Of a DNA stretch of 25,173 nt, positions 16,107 through 24,023 are shown one piece after another (position 1 is the stretch's first letter; each line of letters opens with the position of its first letter). Under the pieces are notes generated by a model. It was not told the DNA's origin. It did no database searches and was given only the letters and a program-made list of their open reading frames with translations. The DNA is taken from the NCBI GenBank assembly GCA_964624625.1, contig CAZUXW010000045.1:1-25173 (forward strand), given 5' to 3'. A program made the position numbers and the translations under genes. Source of the DNA: PALSA-1180 sp964624625. GTDB lineage: Bacteria; Oederibacteriota; Muellerivitia; Muellerivitales; Muellerivitaceae.

Positions 16107-16625
16107 ACGAAAAAATTCCTGATTTTTCTTTCATGCCTTTTTTCCGTGTTTTCGGCCTGCACGCGGGTTTGCCGAAAAGGGACCTAAGAACTGCATTTGG
16201 GTGAATGGTTACCCTCCTTTTTTACGGGAATAGGATACCGGCCCCTATTGGATTTTCGGAATCAGCCAGGTTCAAACTCACGCGAAAAAATGGTAGGGGT
16301 TGGGTACTGGAGATATGAATTCCCGCGGGACGGGATCATTGGTCGTTCCGCCAGGCTGGGATCATTCTTTTTACCGGCGCGACGATAGGGGCATCCTCCA
16401 CGTCCCTGAAAAAGTTCATCACCATCCGGTCCTGTTGGGAACAAGCAGGAGATTCTCCACAACGGGGAAGAAGCCTTCCTGTCCGGCCGCCCCGGAGGCG
16501 TAAAAATTCATTCACCAGCACTCCTCATAAGGATCCGGGTGGAGCGCCTATCTTCAGCGGGCGGAAGTCCGCGATCCGAACAGGTCGGGACTCGGTGGGA
16601 GTGGGATATTGTTGCTCATTTTTAA
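16107..16625 (+). pseudogene. Possible decayed lipoprotein-type gene (single frame with three stops)
   Basis: One reading frame over about 173 codons begins ACG-AAA-AAA and encodes a convincing lipoprotein-like signal: KKFLIFLSCLFSVFSAC, with a Cys after FSA. It is then interrupted by TAA (16185), TAG (16386) and TGA (16407), all in the same frame, before ending at TAA 16623. The segments between the stops read like protein (for example GEWLPSFFTGIGYRP, EKMVGVGYWRYEFPRDG, NKQEILHNGEEAFLSGRPGG). No frameshift is needed to link them. The ACG would replace an ATG. This suggests decay by point mutation, but chance is not excluded. Apart from this, 16024-16745 holds no gene I can support. Confidence 0.3.
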
Positions 16626-16679
16626 AGCTTTTTCGCCTTATCTTTTATTCTCATCGGTTCATTAAGTTCCTTCAATACG

Positions 16680-16708
16680 TTGAACCGGAAGGATATTAGG
16701 GATAGACT
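16680..16708 (+). promoter_or_regulatory. Weak candidate promoter for the FG-GAP protein gene
   Basis: TTGAAC (16680-16685), a 17-base spacer and TAGACT (16703-16708) give four of six matches in each box. The distance to the ATG at 16746 leaves about 30 nt of leader including the AAGGAGG site. Plausible but not strong. Confidence 0.3.
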
Positions 16709-16745
16709 AAGAAATCCTGATTTTATTTATTTTAAGGAGGGTTCG

Positions 16746-18272
16746 ATGAGAGGTCTTCATCTATTGGCGAATATTATCGTTTTGTCGCTCCTGGCCATTA
16801 ACGTTCTTTACGCCGCGGCCATTGATTTTCAACCAGTCAACTCCATCGAGGCGGGAGTCAGTCCCAGGGGCGTGGCGGTTGGAAATGCTTTTGGAAATGG
16901 AACGAACGATTTAGTCGTCGCCGATTTCGGATCCCCGACCTTTATCGGTCAAACCACCTCCGCGGCCGTCCTCAACGCCCAAAATTCAAAGCTTCAAGTA
17001 TTTTCCCCCTCCGCCGGCGGATTAAAGTTGAGCGCCACCATTCCCACCGGGGGCAGTCCCCGCGGAGTCTGTCTTTATGGGCTGGGAAATGGCGGCGGCC
17101 AGGATATTTTAGTAACGGCCTATGACGCGAATCTGGCGCAAGTTTTTAGCTGGCGCAACGGGCAATTCGTTAAAACCGGCGAGGAGCCGACCCAGAAAAT
17201 GCCGGTAGGGATCGCCGCCGGATTAACCGGAAGCCGGGGGACGCCTTTCGTGGTGGTCGCCAATTATGGCTCCAACACCCTTTCGCTTTTTCAGGTCAAC
17301 CAAGGAAAACTTGGAAAGCGGTTTGATATTTCGGTTTCCGAGGGGCCGACCCAAGTGGCGATCGGTGATTTAAACGGGGACGGCCAAAATGAAATCGCCG
17401 TGGTTTGTTTGCCGGCCCGTCAAATTGTGATCCTGAGCAAGGGGTCCGGGAAACCGGACGACATCTCGGCCTACGCCGTTTCAAAAACCATCCTTCTGCC
17501 CGAGGGCAGCGCCCCCGCTGATTTGAGGATCAGCGATTTAAACGGCGATGGAAAAGAAGATCTGGCGTTGATCGATTTTTTAAAAAACGCCCTATTAATT
17601 TATCTTCAGCAAAAGGATGGATCCCTCATGGAACAGCCCTGGTTGACCACCAGCGGCAATCATCCCAATGGCTTGACTGTCGCGGATTTGAACGGGGACG
17701 GGGCCAAGGAAATCATCGTGGCCAACCGGGACTCGGATTCCATTGATATATTCCAAATGGACCAGGGTCAGTTTAAACTATCGCAAACCTTGAGGACGGC
17801 TGAGGAGCCGAACAGCTCCTTTGGCCCCATTGAAGTGGGTGTTTTGGACGCCTTTGGAAATGGTAAAAAAAGTTTAGCGGCCAGCCACATGCGGTCGAAC
17901 TCCATAAAGGTTTTTACCCCGGTGGGGCCTTCGGCGGCCGCCGTCAAGGGGCTCACCGGGATCCAAGGGCAGTCAGGCCAGCCCTTCTCCGAAAAGACAA
18001 CCTTTTGCTATCCCAACCCTACCTCCGACGGCAAAGTGAAGTTCAGCTTTACCCTGGTATCGCCGGAGGCGGTCAGTCTTCAAATTTACAACGTTAGGGG
18101 AGAGGTGGTTTGGCGGCAAAATTTAAGTCCGTCGCAAACCCAAAGCGGCGTGAATAGCCTGGGGTGGGATGGCGAAAACCCATCGGGCCAAAAGTTGGCC
18201 AGCGGGCTTTATATTTATACCTTGACCGTGGGCGACAAATCCGTGACGAAGAAAGTCGCCATCATCCATTAA
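16746..18272 (+). CDS. Exported FG-GAP/VCBS repeat protein with FlgD/T9SS-like C-terminal domain
   Basis: The start is ATG 16746 after AAGGAGGG; the longer frame from TTG 16680 lacks such a site. A signal peptide covers about residues 1-25 (LLANIIVLSLLAINVLYAAA). The body looks like a beta-propeller of FG-GAP/VCBS repeats: calcium-type loops DLNGDG occur at residues 208, 264 and 314, each followed by EIAVV, DLALI or EIIVA. Weaker repeats precede them (PRGVAVGNAFGNG, PRGVCLYGLGNGGG). From about residue 420 the YPNP motif and the ending ASGLYIYTLTVGDKSVTKKVAI match the FlgD Ig-like / type IX secretion sorting module. It is therefore probably secreted or surface-attached; the ligand is unknown. 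Length is 508 residues. Confidence 0.85.
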   Translation: MRGLHLLANIIVLSLLAINVLYAAAIDFQPVNSIEAGVSPRGVAVGNAFGNGTNDLVVADFGSPTFIGQTTSAAVLNAQNSKLQVFSPSAGGLKLSATIPTGGSPRGVCLYGLGNGGGQDILVTAYDANLAQVFSWRNGQFVKTGEEPTQKMPVGIAAGLTGSRGTPFVVVANYGSNTLSLFQVNQGKLGKRFDISVSEGPTQVAIGDLNGDGQNEIAVVCLPARQIVILSKGSGKPDDISAYAVSKTILLPEGSAPADLRISDLNGDGKEDLALIDFLKNALLIYLQQKDGSLMEQPWLTTSGNHPNGLTVADLNGDGAKEIIVANRDSDSIDIFQMDQGQFKLSQTLRTAEEPNSSFGPIEVGVLDAFGNGKKSLAASHMRSNSIKVFTPVGPSAAAVKGLTGIQGQSGQPFSEKTTFCYPNPTSDGKVKFSFTLVSPEAVSLQIYNVRGEVVWRQNLSPSQTQSGVNSLGWDGENPSGQKLASGLYIYTLTVGDKSVTKKVAIIH

Positions 18273-18284
18273 AACCCCGGAGCA

Positions 18285-18791
18285 TTAAAAAACTCTTGAG
18301 GCTTCCGTGGAAACGAAGGGAATGGCGTTCATGGCCTGGGGTTTACGGGAGCTGTTGGCCGTTTCGTCGGCCTTAAAAATTTGGTTGGAGTTTTTATGGG
18401 AGCCCTTGGTGAGGCGATATCCAGCCGCTTCCAGGGCTTGTTTCCAGCTGCCAAACTCCCGGCGGGCGGCTGAGTAAAGCGCCAAGCGGTCCCGATAGGT
18501 GGTCAATAAATTTTGCGACTCGGCTTTTTTAACGGCCTCAAGGACTTGATCCTTAGACCACTTCGTCAGTTTCTTCCTCCGCCTGGCTTTACCCGCCTCT
18601 AATATTTGATCATAATCGATATCCGCGGCCTTAACCGCGTTGGACCAGCTGGAAAAATAACGCCTGGAACAAGCGGCCGTAAAGAGGGGGATATAATTTT
18701 TGGAGATGTTGCTGGCGGAAATGTCGATATTTTGTTTTTTGAGTTCCTTGATCGTTTCCACGATTTTTTCTTTTGACCATTTTTGTTTCAT
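18285..18791 (-). CDS. Two-repeat DNA-binding-like protein (homing-endonuclease-associated repeats)
   Basis: The 168-residue product has two copies of a roughly 50-residue, all-helical repeat (residues 5-58 and 78-125). Both begin W-S-K and end with the pattern AAxRxxxSWxxAxxAA (CSRRYFSSWSNAVKAADI and ARREFGSWKQALEAAGY). This is the pattern of the repeat found beside HNH homing endonucleases and predicted to bind DNA like a helix-turn-helix. No nuclease motif is present. A basic linker (KARRRKKLTK) joins the repeats and the last 40 residues are polar. AAGGAG lies seven bases upstream of the ATG. The gene is convergent with the FG-GAP gene, 12 bp apart. Its promoter region holds phased repeats, suggesting autoregulation. 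DNA binding is inferred. Confidence 0.8.
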   Translation of the reverse strand: MKQKWSKEKIVETIKELKKQNIDISASNISKNYIPLFTAACSRRYFSSWSNAVKAADIDYDQILEAGKARRRKKLTKWSKDQVLEAVKKAESQNLLTTYRDRLALYSAARREFGSWKQALEAAGYRLTKGSHKNSNQIFKADETANSSRKPQAMNAIPFVSTEASRVF

Positions 18792-18856
18792 TTGAAATCT
18801 CCTTAAATAAATTATTGCTCCAGGGTTGGCATTGAGATTATGTTTGTTAGGCTGTT

Positions 18857-18885
18857 TTGAATGATAACCTAAGCAACGTTATGAT
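18857..18885 (+). promoter_or_regulatory. Candidate rightward promoter toward the membrane-protein operon
   Basis: TTGAAT (18857-18862), a 17-base spacer and TATGAT (18880-18885) form a reasonable sigma-70 promoter. The -10 box is the first member of the phased TATGAT repeat. Transcription from here would leave a leader of about 210 nt before the ATG at 19106. Confidence 0.4.
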
Positions 18886-18917
18886 ATATTATGATGTGTT
18901 ATGATTCAATATGATAT
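18878..18917. repeat. Four 10-bp tandem repeats, TATGAT-centred
   Basis: The units GTTATGATAT, ATTATGATGT, GTTATGATTC and AATATGATAT follow each other with an exact 10-bp period, sharing TATGAT at positions 4 of 4 units. A further ATGAT at 18861 lies on the same 10-bp grid. One helical turn per unit places all copies on the same DNA face, as expected for an operator bound by a repetitive or oligomeric protein. Confidence 0.75.
18881..18909 (-). promoter_or_regulatory. Candidate leftward promoter of the repeat-protein gene
   Basis: On the minus strand TTGAAT (complement of 18904-18909), a 17-base spacer and TATCAT (complement of 18881-18886) form a sigma-70-like promoter. Both boxes are embedded in the phased repeats, so a protein bound there would block it. 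The leader to the ATG at 18791 would be about 80 nt. Confidence 0.45.
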
Positions 18918-18985
18918 AAAACTATTAATTGCCTTAAATGACCCTAAAGCCGTTAAAAAACCTTATTTTTATGGAAGAATTAAGC

Positions 18986-19071
18986 TTAGGCCATAAAAAA
19001 AGCCTAAAAAATGGGAATTTGGTTACTATTGTTAGGTTTTCTCCAGCTTAAAATCAGATTTTCAACCAAAT
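18986..19071 (+). other. Possible structured leader of the membrane-protein operon
   Basis: GCCTAA (19002-19007) can pair with TTAGGC upstream (18986-18991) or, for five bases, with TTAGG downstream (19032-19036), but not both. In addition ATTTGGTT (19017-19024) and AACCAAAT (19064-19071) form an exact 8-bp inverted repeat enclosing 39 nt. The area is AT-rich, so chance pairing is possible. The rest of 18792-19105 contains no gene. Confidence 0.3.
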
Positions 19072-19105
19072 ATCAGGTATTAAGCCACTATGGATAGGCG
19101 GATTT

Positions 19106-19819
19106 ATGGCCCATAACGCCAAAGATTACCTTGAAGCCCTGTTATTTTTTGTCCTGACTTTGGCGCTTTATTTCTTGTACCTCATTACGGTTCCCATTTT
19201 CAGGGAACCTCACGGCCTATTGGCCATGAGTGAGCTCTCGGATTTGACGCAAAGCGGGTTTGTGCTGGGCCTATTATTCGGATCAGCTCTGGTCTGCGTC
19301 CTATTGGGTGTTTTAATTCTGAATTGGGTTTCCATTCTTACCCCCGGCATAATGGCCAACCTGTGGGCGACCACCTACCTTTTTATTTGGATCGACACCC
19401 TATTTTCCCTTTCCGTTAGATCCAAATCCTTTAAATTCCTGGCTTCCTTGGCGGCAGGTCTTCTTTTTATTTATTTATTCTTTTTTGTTTTAAATTACCT
19501 GGAAATTGACCGGGGCAAAGAGGGGGCGAAGGCCCCCTGGAAAAGGAGGATCCTCCATTATTGGATTTGGGGATGGATGGGGTTTTACCTGGGTCTTTCC
19601 GGTTTTTTCGCCCTCAACTCCTTCGACGACGGCGGTTTTAGGCTGCCGCTGGCCATTGGTGCGATGATGATATGTTTTGTTAATTACCTTTTGATTTTAT
19701 TCCTGAAAAAATCCGAGGGAATGGAATTGTCCCGCCTTTCCAATTCCGGGAGGATTTTTTTCACGGTTTGGACTTTGGGGTTGATTTTAGTTTGGCTTGG
19801 CCAAAGATGGCTTCATTGA
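19106..19819 (+). CDS. Multi-spanning membrane protein of unknown function
   Basis: I recognise no family. The 237 residues contain about seven hydrophobic spans (for example LLFFVLTLALYFLYLITV, VLGLLFGSALVCVLLGVLIL, LAAGLLFIYLFFFVLNYL, IFFTVWTLGLILVWLG), with a basic cytoplasmic-type loop EIDRGKEGAKAPWKRR in the middle. There is no signal peptide apart from the first span and no catalytic motif. The ATG at 19106 has only a weak GGCGG site. It is the first gene of a + strand operon with two GT39-like enzymes and another membrane protein, so a role in the same envelope process is likely by context only. Confidence 0.75.
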   Translation: MAHNAKDYLEALLFFVLTLALYFLYLITVPIFREPHGLLAMSELSDLTQSGFVLGLLFGSALVCVLLGVLILNWVSILTPGIMANLWATTYLFIWIDTLFSLSVRSKSFKFLASLAAGLLFIYLFFFVLNYLEIDRGKEGAKAPWKRRILHYWIWGWMGFYLGLSGFFALNSFDDGGFRLPLAIGAMMICFVNYLLILFLKKSEGMELSRLSNSGRIFFTVWTLGLILVWLGQRWLH

Positions 19820-19848
19820 AAAAAAGCCTTGTGCTCAGGGAAAATCCG

Positions 19849-21879
19849 ATGGCCGCGCTATTTGTTTTTATCGCGGCCAACACGATTATTTCCTATTCCC
19901 GCTTTTCCATTCCCGTCAAGGGCTGGGTGTTTTTCGCCGGGGTATTGATCCCCGCGGTCCTTCTTCTTTTAAGCCGCGACCAGGAAAAAAACATAAATAC
20001 AACCGCCGGGAATCCCGGGGACCTTTCGCTCGATCTCGGGTTTTGGATTGCCGGGGGCGCCGCCGCGCTGTATCTAAGGTTTTTTAAATTAACCAGTTTT
20101 CGTTTTTGGCCGACCGGGGATGAGGGGCTGCATGGTTTTTTGGCGATTCCCTTGGCCCGGCAATGGGATTGGCAATTTTTTTATACCGTGGGAGAGCATC
20201 CCCCGCTGCTGATTTGGATCATGGGACTGTGCTTCAAGATGTTCAACTCTCCTTTTTTCAACCTGTGGTTTTTTCCGGCTTTCTTTTCGTCCCTGGCCGT
20301 ACCGGTCGGCTACCTTGCGGCGCGCCGATTTTACCCGAAGTCTTTCTGCCTTTTATTCGCCGGTCTTTTGGCGTTCAGTTTCTGGCCGCTTTATTTCGGC
20401 CGTTATTGTCATCAAGGAATTTTTATTCCTTTTTGGGAATTATTTAGTTTTTTGCTATTGGCCCTATGGATCAAGAATAAAAATAACGCCGCCGGCGGTT
20501 ATTGGGCCGCATTCCTGGGACTCTGGACCGGCCTTGGAACCTTGACCTTTCCTTCCTGGCTTTTGGTTGGCGCCATCCTTTTGGCGTCGGTTTGGGTCAT
20601 TTTGGTTAAGGACGCGTTGCGTCCTCTTTATTATTTTGGGGCGGCTTTAGCCCTTGGGTTGATTCCTTTGGTCTCAGCTATTTTGCGGGAAGGTTACGGC
20701 CATCACCTGTTGGACTCGTCCCAGGCCAGCCCCTGGTTTTCAAACGCGCACCGTTTGCTGACGCATTTTTCTTATTTTACGTCCCTCCTGTGGGGACCCT
20801 TGGAGGCAGGTGGCTCCTATGGCCCGGTTTGGGGAGGGATGTTGAACCCCGTTTTAGGGTCCTGCTTTTTGTTGGGTTTGATCCAGCTTTACCACCATCG
20901 CCACGAAGGGATCGTCCAATGGATTATCCTCTCCCTGGTCGTTTGCAGCCTTCCCGCGGTTTTAGCGGCGGATTACGTCGAATTAAACCGCTTGATTCAA
21001 GTGATGCCCTTTTTGCTGTTGGTGTCGGCGTTGGGAATTTACCGTTTGACCCTTCCCATGGGGAAAAGAAAAAAAATAATATTGATAACTCTATTGGGAT
21101 TGGCTTCCTTTTCCTTGGACTTGAACCACCTGCGGAAGGCCATGGAGATGGGCCAGCCTGTCCCGGGAAATATGAACGACATCGAGAAGGATTATGAATT
21201 TTTTAAGGCGGAATCCTTGAAAAGCGGACAGGGATTAATTTTCACGGATTTTTTGACATTAAACCATGGCCATAGCCTAGCGGTGGCGACGTACCCCTTT
21301 AACAGCGCCTCCAACCCGCGGTTAAATCCGGAAAAGGCGCAATGGGCGGGAATTATCACCAATGTTTTTTACCTGCCTTATCTCCGGAATCAATTTCCTG
21401 AGGCGAAATGGAGGGTTTCGTCCGGGGAGGTCTTGCCTGAAGAAGGGAGATTAATGGCGGGCATCATTCCCCTCGGGCCAACCAACAGGGACCTATTCAA
21501 AAGGTGGAATAAGGCGCATGATTATTTCCACCAAATGAATTTGGAGGCGGAAAAGAGTTTCAATGGAAAGGAAAACTTCCTAAAAGCCCTTGAGGGCGTG
21601 AAAAAAGGCGAGCCCTTCGTGGCGGGGGACCGGTTCCTGGAATCCTGTTTTTGGGAATGGGCGGCACAATATTATTATGACCCGCTTCATAACGGCAATA
21701 TTTACTGCATGTTTCAAGCGATCCAAAAGGGCTATCCCGCCGCCCATCTTTACAGCAAATTGGGAGAATATTTCCTGGACCAGAATATGAGGGTTGAGGC
21801 CCAAGAAGCTTTCCGGGATGCCGAGGCCCAAAAGGAACAATTCCTGAAACAAGAGGGTTCATCCGGTGAAAACAAGTGA
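19849..21879 (+). CDS. GT39/ArnT-like membrane glycosyltransferase with TPR-like C-terminus
   Basis: The 676-residue protein has a polytopic N-terminal two thirds and a soluble C-terminal third. The first external loop carries the acidic pair of the GT-C family (TGDEG, D91-E92), followed by FFYTVGEHPPLLIW at about 112-123. These enzymes move sugars from polyprenyl-phosphate carriers to lipids or proteins on the outer face of the inner membrane. After the spans comes a conserved region (GLIFTDFLTLNHGHSLAVATYPFN), then a TPR-like end (GYPAAHLYSKLGEYFLDQNMRVEAQEAF). The start is uncertain: ATG 19849 has AGGGA seven bases upstream; ATG 19807 would overlap the previous gene by 13 bp without a clear site. 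It is a paralog of the next gene. Donor and acceptor cannot be told. Confidence 0.85.
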   Translation: MAALFVFIAANTIISYSRFSIPVKGWVFFAGVLIPAVLLLLSRDQEKNINTTAGNPGDLSLDLGFWIAGGAAALYLRFFKLTSFRFWPTGDEGLHGFLAIPLARQWDWQFFYTVGEHPPLLIWIMGLCFKMFNSPFFNLWFFPAFFSSLAVPVGYLAARRFYPKSFCLLFAGLLAFSFWPLYFGRYCHQGIFIPFWELFSFLLLALWIKNKNNAAGGYWAAFLGLWTGLGTLTFPSWLLVGAILLASVWVILVKDALRPLYYFGAALALGLIPLVSAILREGYGHHLLDSSQASPWFSNAHRLLTHFSYFTSLLWGPLEAGGSYGPVWGGMLNPVLGSCFLLGLIQLYHHRHEGIVQWIILSLVVCSLPAVLAADYVELNRLIQVMPFLLLVSALGIYRLTLPMGKRKKIILITLLGLASFSLDLNHLRKAMEMGQPVPGNMNDIEKDYEFFKAESLKSGQGLIFTDFLTLNHGHSLAVATYPFNSASNPRLNPEKAQWAGIITNVFYLPYLRNQFPEAKWRVSSGEVLPEEGRLMAGIIPLGPTNRDLFKRWNKAHDYFHQMNLEAEKSFNGKENFLKALEGVKKGEPFVAGDRFLESCFWEWAAQYYYDPLHNGNIYCMFQAIQKGYPAAHLYSKLGEYFLDQNMRVEAQEAFRDAEAQKEQFLKQEGSSGENK

Positions 21880-21892
21880 GCGAGGAATCGGG

Positions 21893-23986
21893 ATGCGATT
21901 GACGATGAACCAGAAGCGGAAGGGAATGGGTTTTTCCATCCTGTTCACATTATTTTTAACCGCCAATATGGGCCTTTCCTACGCGCCCTTATCCTTCGAG
22001 GCAAAGTTGTGGGTTTTTTTACTCTTGGTTTGCGTCCCCCTGACCATGGGTTTGTGGCAAGCCAGGCTCCCCCCCAGGGGAGGGGCGCCTTGTTTCGAGG
22101 AAACAGCCCCTCCGGCCACCGCGGGGTGGTTTTATTTTCTCCTCGCCGCCGCCATCGCCTTGAGATTTTATAAATTATTTTCGATCCCTCCCTGGATGTC
22201 CGGCGACGAGGCCTTGCAGGGGTTATTCGGGATTGAGCTGGTCAAGGCTTGGAACTGGAAATTTTTTTACACGGTAGGCCAGCATCCCCCCCTGCCCATA
22301 TGGCTGTTTAGTTTCTTCATCAGAATTTTTCCCTCATCCTTGTTCGTTTTAAGGGTTTTGCCAGCGGCTTTTTCCCTTTTAGCCCTTTTGGCTGGCTACT
22401 GGGCGGCCCGGAATTATTTTTCCAAATCATTTTCAATCATCATCGTTTGTCTGCTGGGTTTTTGTTTTTGGCCGATTTATTGCGGAAGGTTTTACCTTCA
22501 ACTCATCCCATTCTGGGAATTGACGGCATTGGGATTGCTGGCCCGGTGTTTGAGGGAGGAGAGTCCCGGGCGGCAAAAAATAATGGGGGGTCTGTTGGGC
22601 TTTTGGACGGGGCTGGGATCCTTGACCTACACGTCCTCGTATTTTGTCATGGCCGCCGTCCTTTTGACCCTTTTATTCCACGGCTGGAAAAAGCCGGAGC
22701 GCAATCCGTCCATCCGATATTTCCTTTTCTTTTGCGGGATCGCGCTCGTTCCGTTCCTGGGAGCGGTGTTCCGGGAAGGTTTTGGGACGCACATCCTTGA
22801 GATCATCGGATCGGGCAATGTGGCCTTGCCGGCCCGGCGCTGGATTGTTTTCCTTTCCTATTTCACCTCCATTTTTTGGGGCTCGCTCGATAAGGGCGCT
22901 TCCTATGGACCGGTTTGGGGCGGATTTTTGAACCCCATTCTCAGCGCCTTTTTCTTTTTGGGAATCATCGAAATGTTTCGTTGGAGGCGGGCTCCCCTGG
23001 CTCAATGGATGACCCTTTGTCTTTTGATTTTCATGCTCCCTGGTTTTTTCGCGGCGGATTATACCGTCATGTTCCGGGTCGTGCAGGCCATGGTCATCGT
23101 TCTTCTGGCGGTGGGATTTGGAATTCAAAAAATGCTTTTGGAGGTTGGGTATTCCTTTCGATGGATCCTTTTGATTCCATTTCTCTTCGCCTCGACCCTC
23201 GCCGATTTCTACCACCTGCTGAAGCCCCATTTGACCGAAAAGGGACCGAAGGTTTTTTCATTTAAAACAGATGTTCCGGATGAAAATTTCAGGGCCTTTC
23301 AGCTCCTGGATGATTTCCGTAAAAAATCCGGTCCGGGCCTTATTTTTACCGACTTTTTGCTTTTATCCCACAATCACTCGCTTTATGTCGCGACTTATCC
23401 CTTTAACGCCTCCTGCAACCCGAAGCTGGATCCCGGTGCGGCGAAATGGGCGGCCCTATTGGTGAATATTAATTACGCCCCATTTCTTGCCGGGCGTTTG
23501 GAGGGGCTGGAAATCCACTCGTTGGGTTCGGATCTTTTCAATGATGGCGGCTTAATGCTGGGCTTGATACCCCTGACTCCCAAAAACAAAATTGAAACAG
23601 GGGGCTGGATCCAAGCCCAGGCCAATTTTCACCAATGGAACCTTGGGGCGGAGGACATCCTGCAGAACCCCGAGAAATACAAGAAAACCGTGGAGGGGCT
23701 GCCGGATCACTATCCTTTCGCGCAAAAGGATCCCCTGATAATATCTTGCTTCTACGAATGGATGGCCCAATATCACTACGCGTTGAATGACTATGCGAAG
23801 AACCGGGAGCTCGTGGAGCGGGCGATCGAGGAGGGCTATCCGGCGGCGCATCTTTATTTTAAACTGGGCAATTTGTGGTGGCTGGACCACCAGGCCAGCC
23901 AGGCGGAAAAAGCTTATGAGTCTGCCATCGGATGCCGGGGAAACCGGACCATGGCGGCGGAAGCTTTGGCATCGCTCCAAAAATAG
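21893..23986 (+). CDS. GT39/ArnT-like membrane glycosyltransferase, paralog of the preceding gene
   Basis: The 697-residue protein aligns along its whole length with its neighbour. Shared blocks include SGDEALQ (D105-E106) for the acidic catalytic motif, FFYTVGQHPPLPIW, LIPFWEL, FWTGLGSLTY, REGFGTHIL, SYGPVWGGFLNP and GLIFTDFLLLSHNHSLYVATYPFN. The C-terminus again has a TPR-like segment (GYPAAHLYFKLGNLWWLDHQASQAEKAYESAI). It arose by tandem duplication, with clear divergence since. ATG 21893 has GAGGA six bases upstream. A GTG at 21866, overlapping the previous stop by 14 bases with its own GAGGG site, is a real alternative. Paired enzymes could use different sugars or acceptors. Confidence 0.85.
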   Translation: MRLTMNQKRKGMGFSILFTLFLTANMGLSYAPLSFEAKLWVFLLLVCVPLTMGLWQARLPPRGGAPCFEETAPPATAGWFYFLLAAAIALRFYKLFSIPPWMSGDEALQGLFGIELVKAWNWKFFYTVGQHPPLPIWLFSFFIRIFPSSLFVLRVLPAAFSLLALLAGYWAARNYFSKSFSIIIVCLLGFCFWPIYCGRFYLQLIPFWELTALGLLARCLREESPGRQKIMGGLLGFWTGLGSLTYTSSYFVMAAVLLTLLFHGWKKPERNPSIRYFLFFCGIALVPFLGAVFREGFGTHILEIIGSGNVALPARRWIVFLSYFTSIFWGSLDKGASYGPVWGGFLNPILSAFFFLGIIEMFRWRRAPLAQWMTLCLLIFMLPGFFAADYTVMFRVVQAMVIVLLAVGFGIQKMLLEVGYSFRWILLIPFLFASTLADFYHLLKPHLTEKGPKVFSFKTDVPDENFRAFQLLDDFRKKSGPGLIFTDFLLLSHNHSLYVATYPFNASCNPKLDPGAAKWAALLVNINYAPFLAGRLEGLEIHSLGSDLFNDGGLMLGLIPLTPKNKIETGGWIQAQANFHQWNLGAEDILQNPEKYKKTVEGLPDHYPFAQKDPLIISCFYEWMAQYHYALNDYAKNRELVERAIEEGYPAAHLYFKLGNLWWLDHQASQAEKAYESAIGCRGNRTMAAEALASLQK

Positions 23987-24023
23987 TTATTGAATTTAAC
24001 CTTTTTGATCCAAGCGAGGTTCC

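Noticed and set aside
16262..16521. Minus-strand frames of 60 to 66 codons in the gap after the exported protein
   Set aside because: No ribosome binding sites and no recognisable domains; they mirror the + strand frame that carries the lipoprotein-like signal.
18878..18917. The 10-bp repeats as CRISPR or plasmid-type iterons
   Set aside because: No spacers, no cas or rep genes, and units far too short for CRISPR; the overlap with promoters favours an operator.
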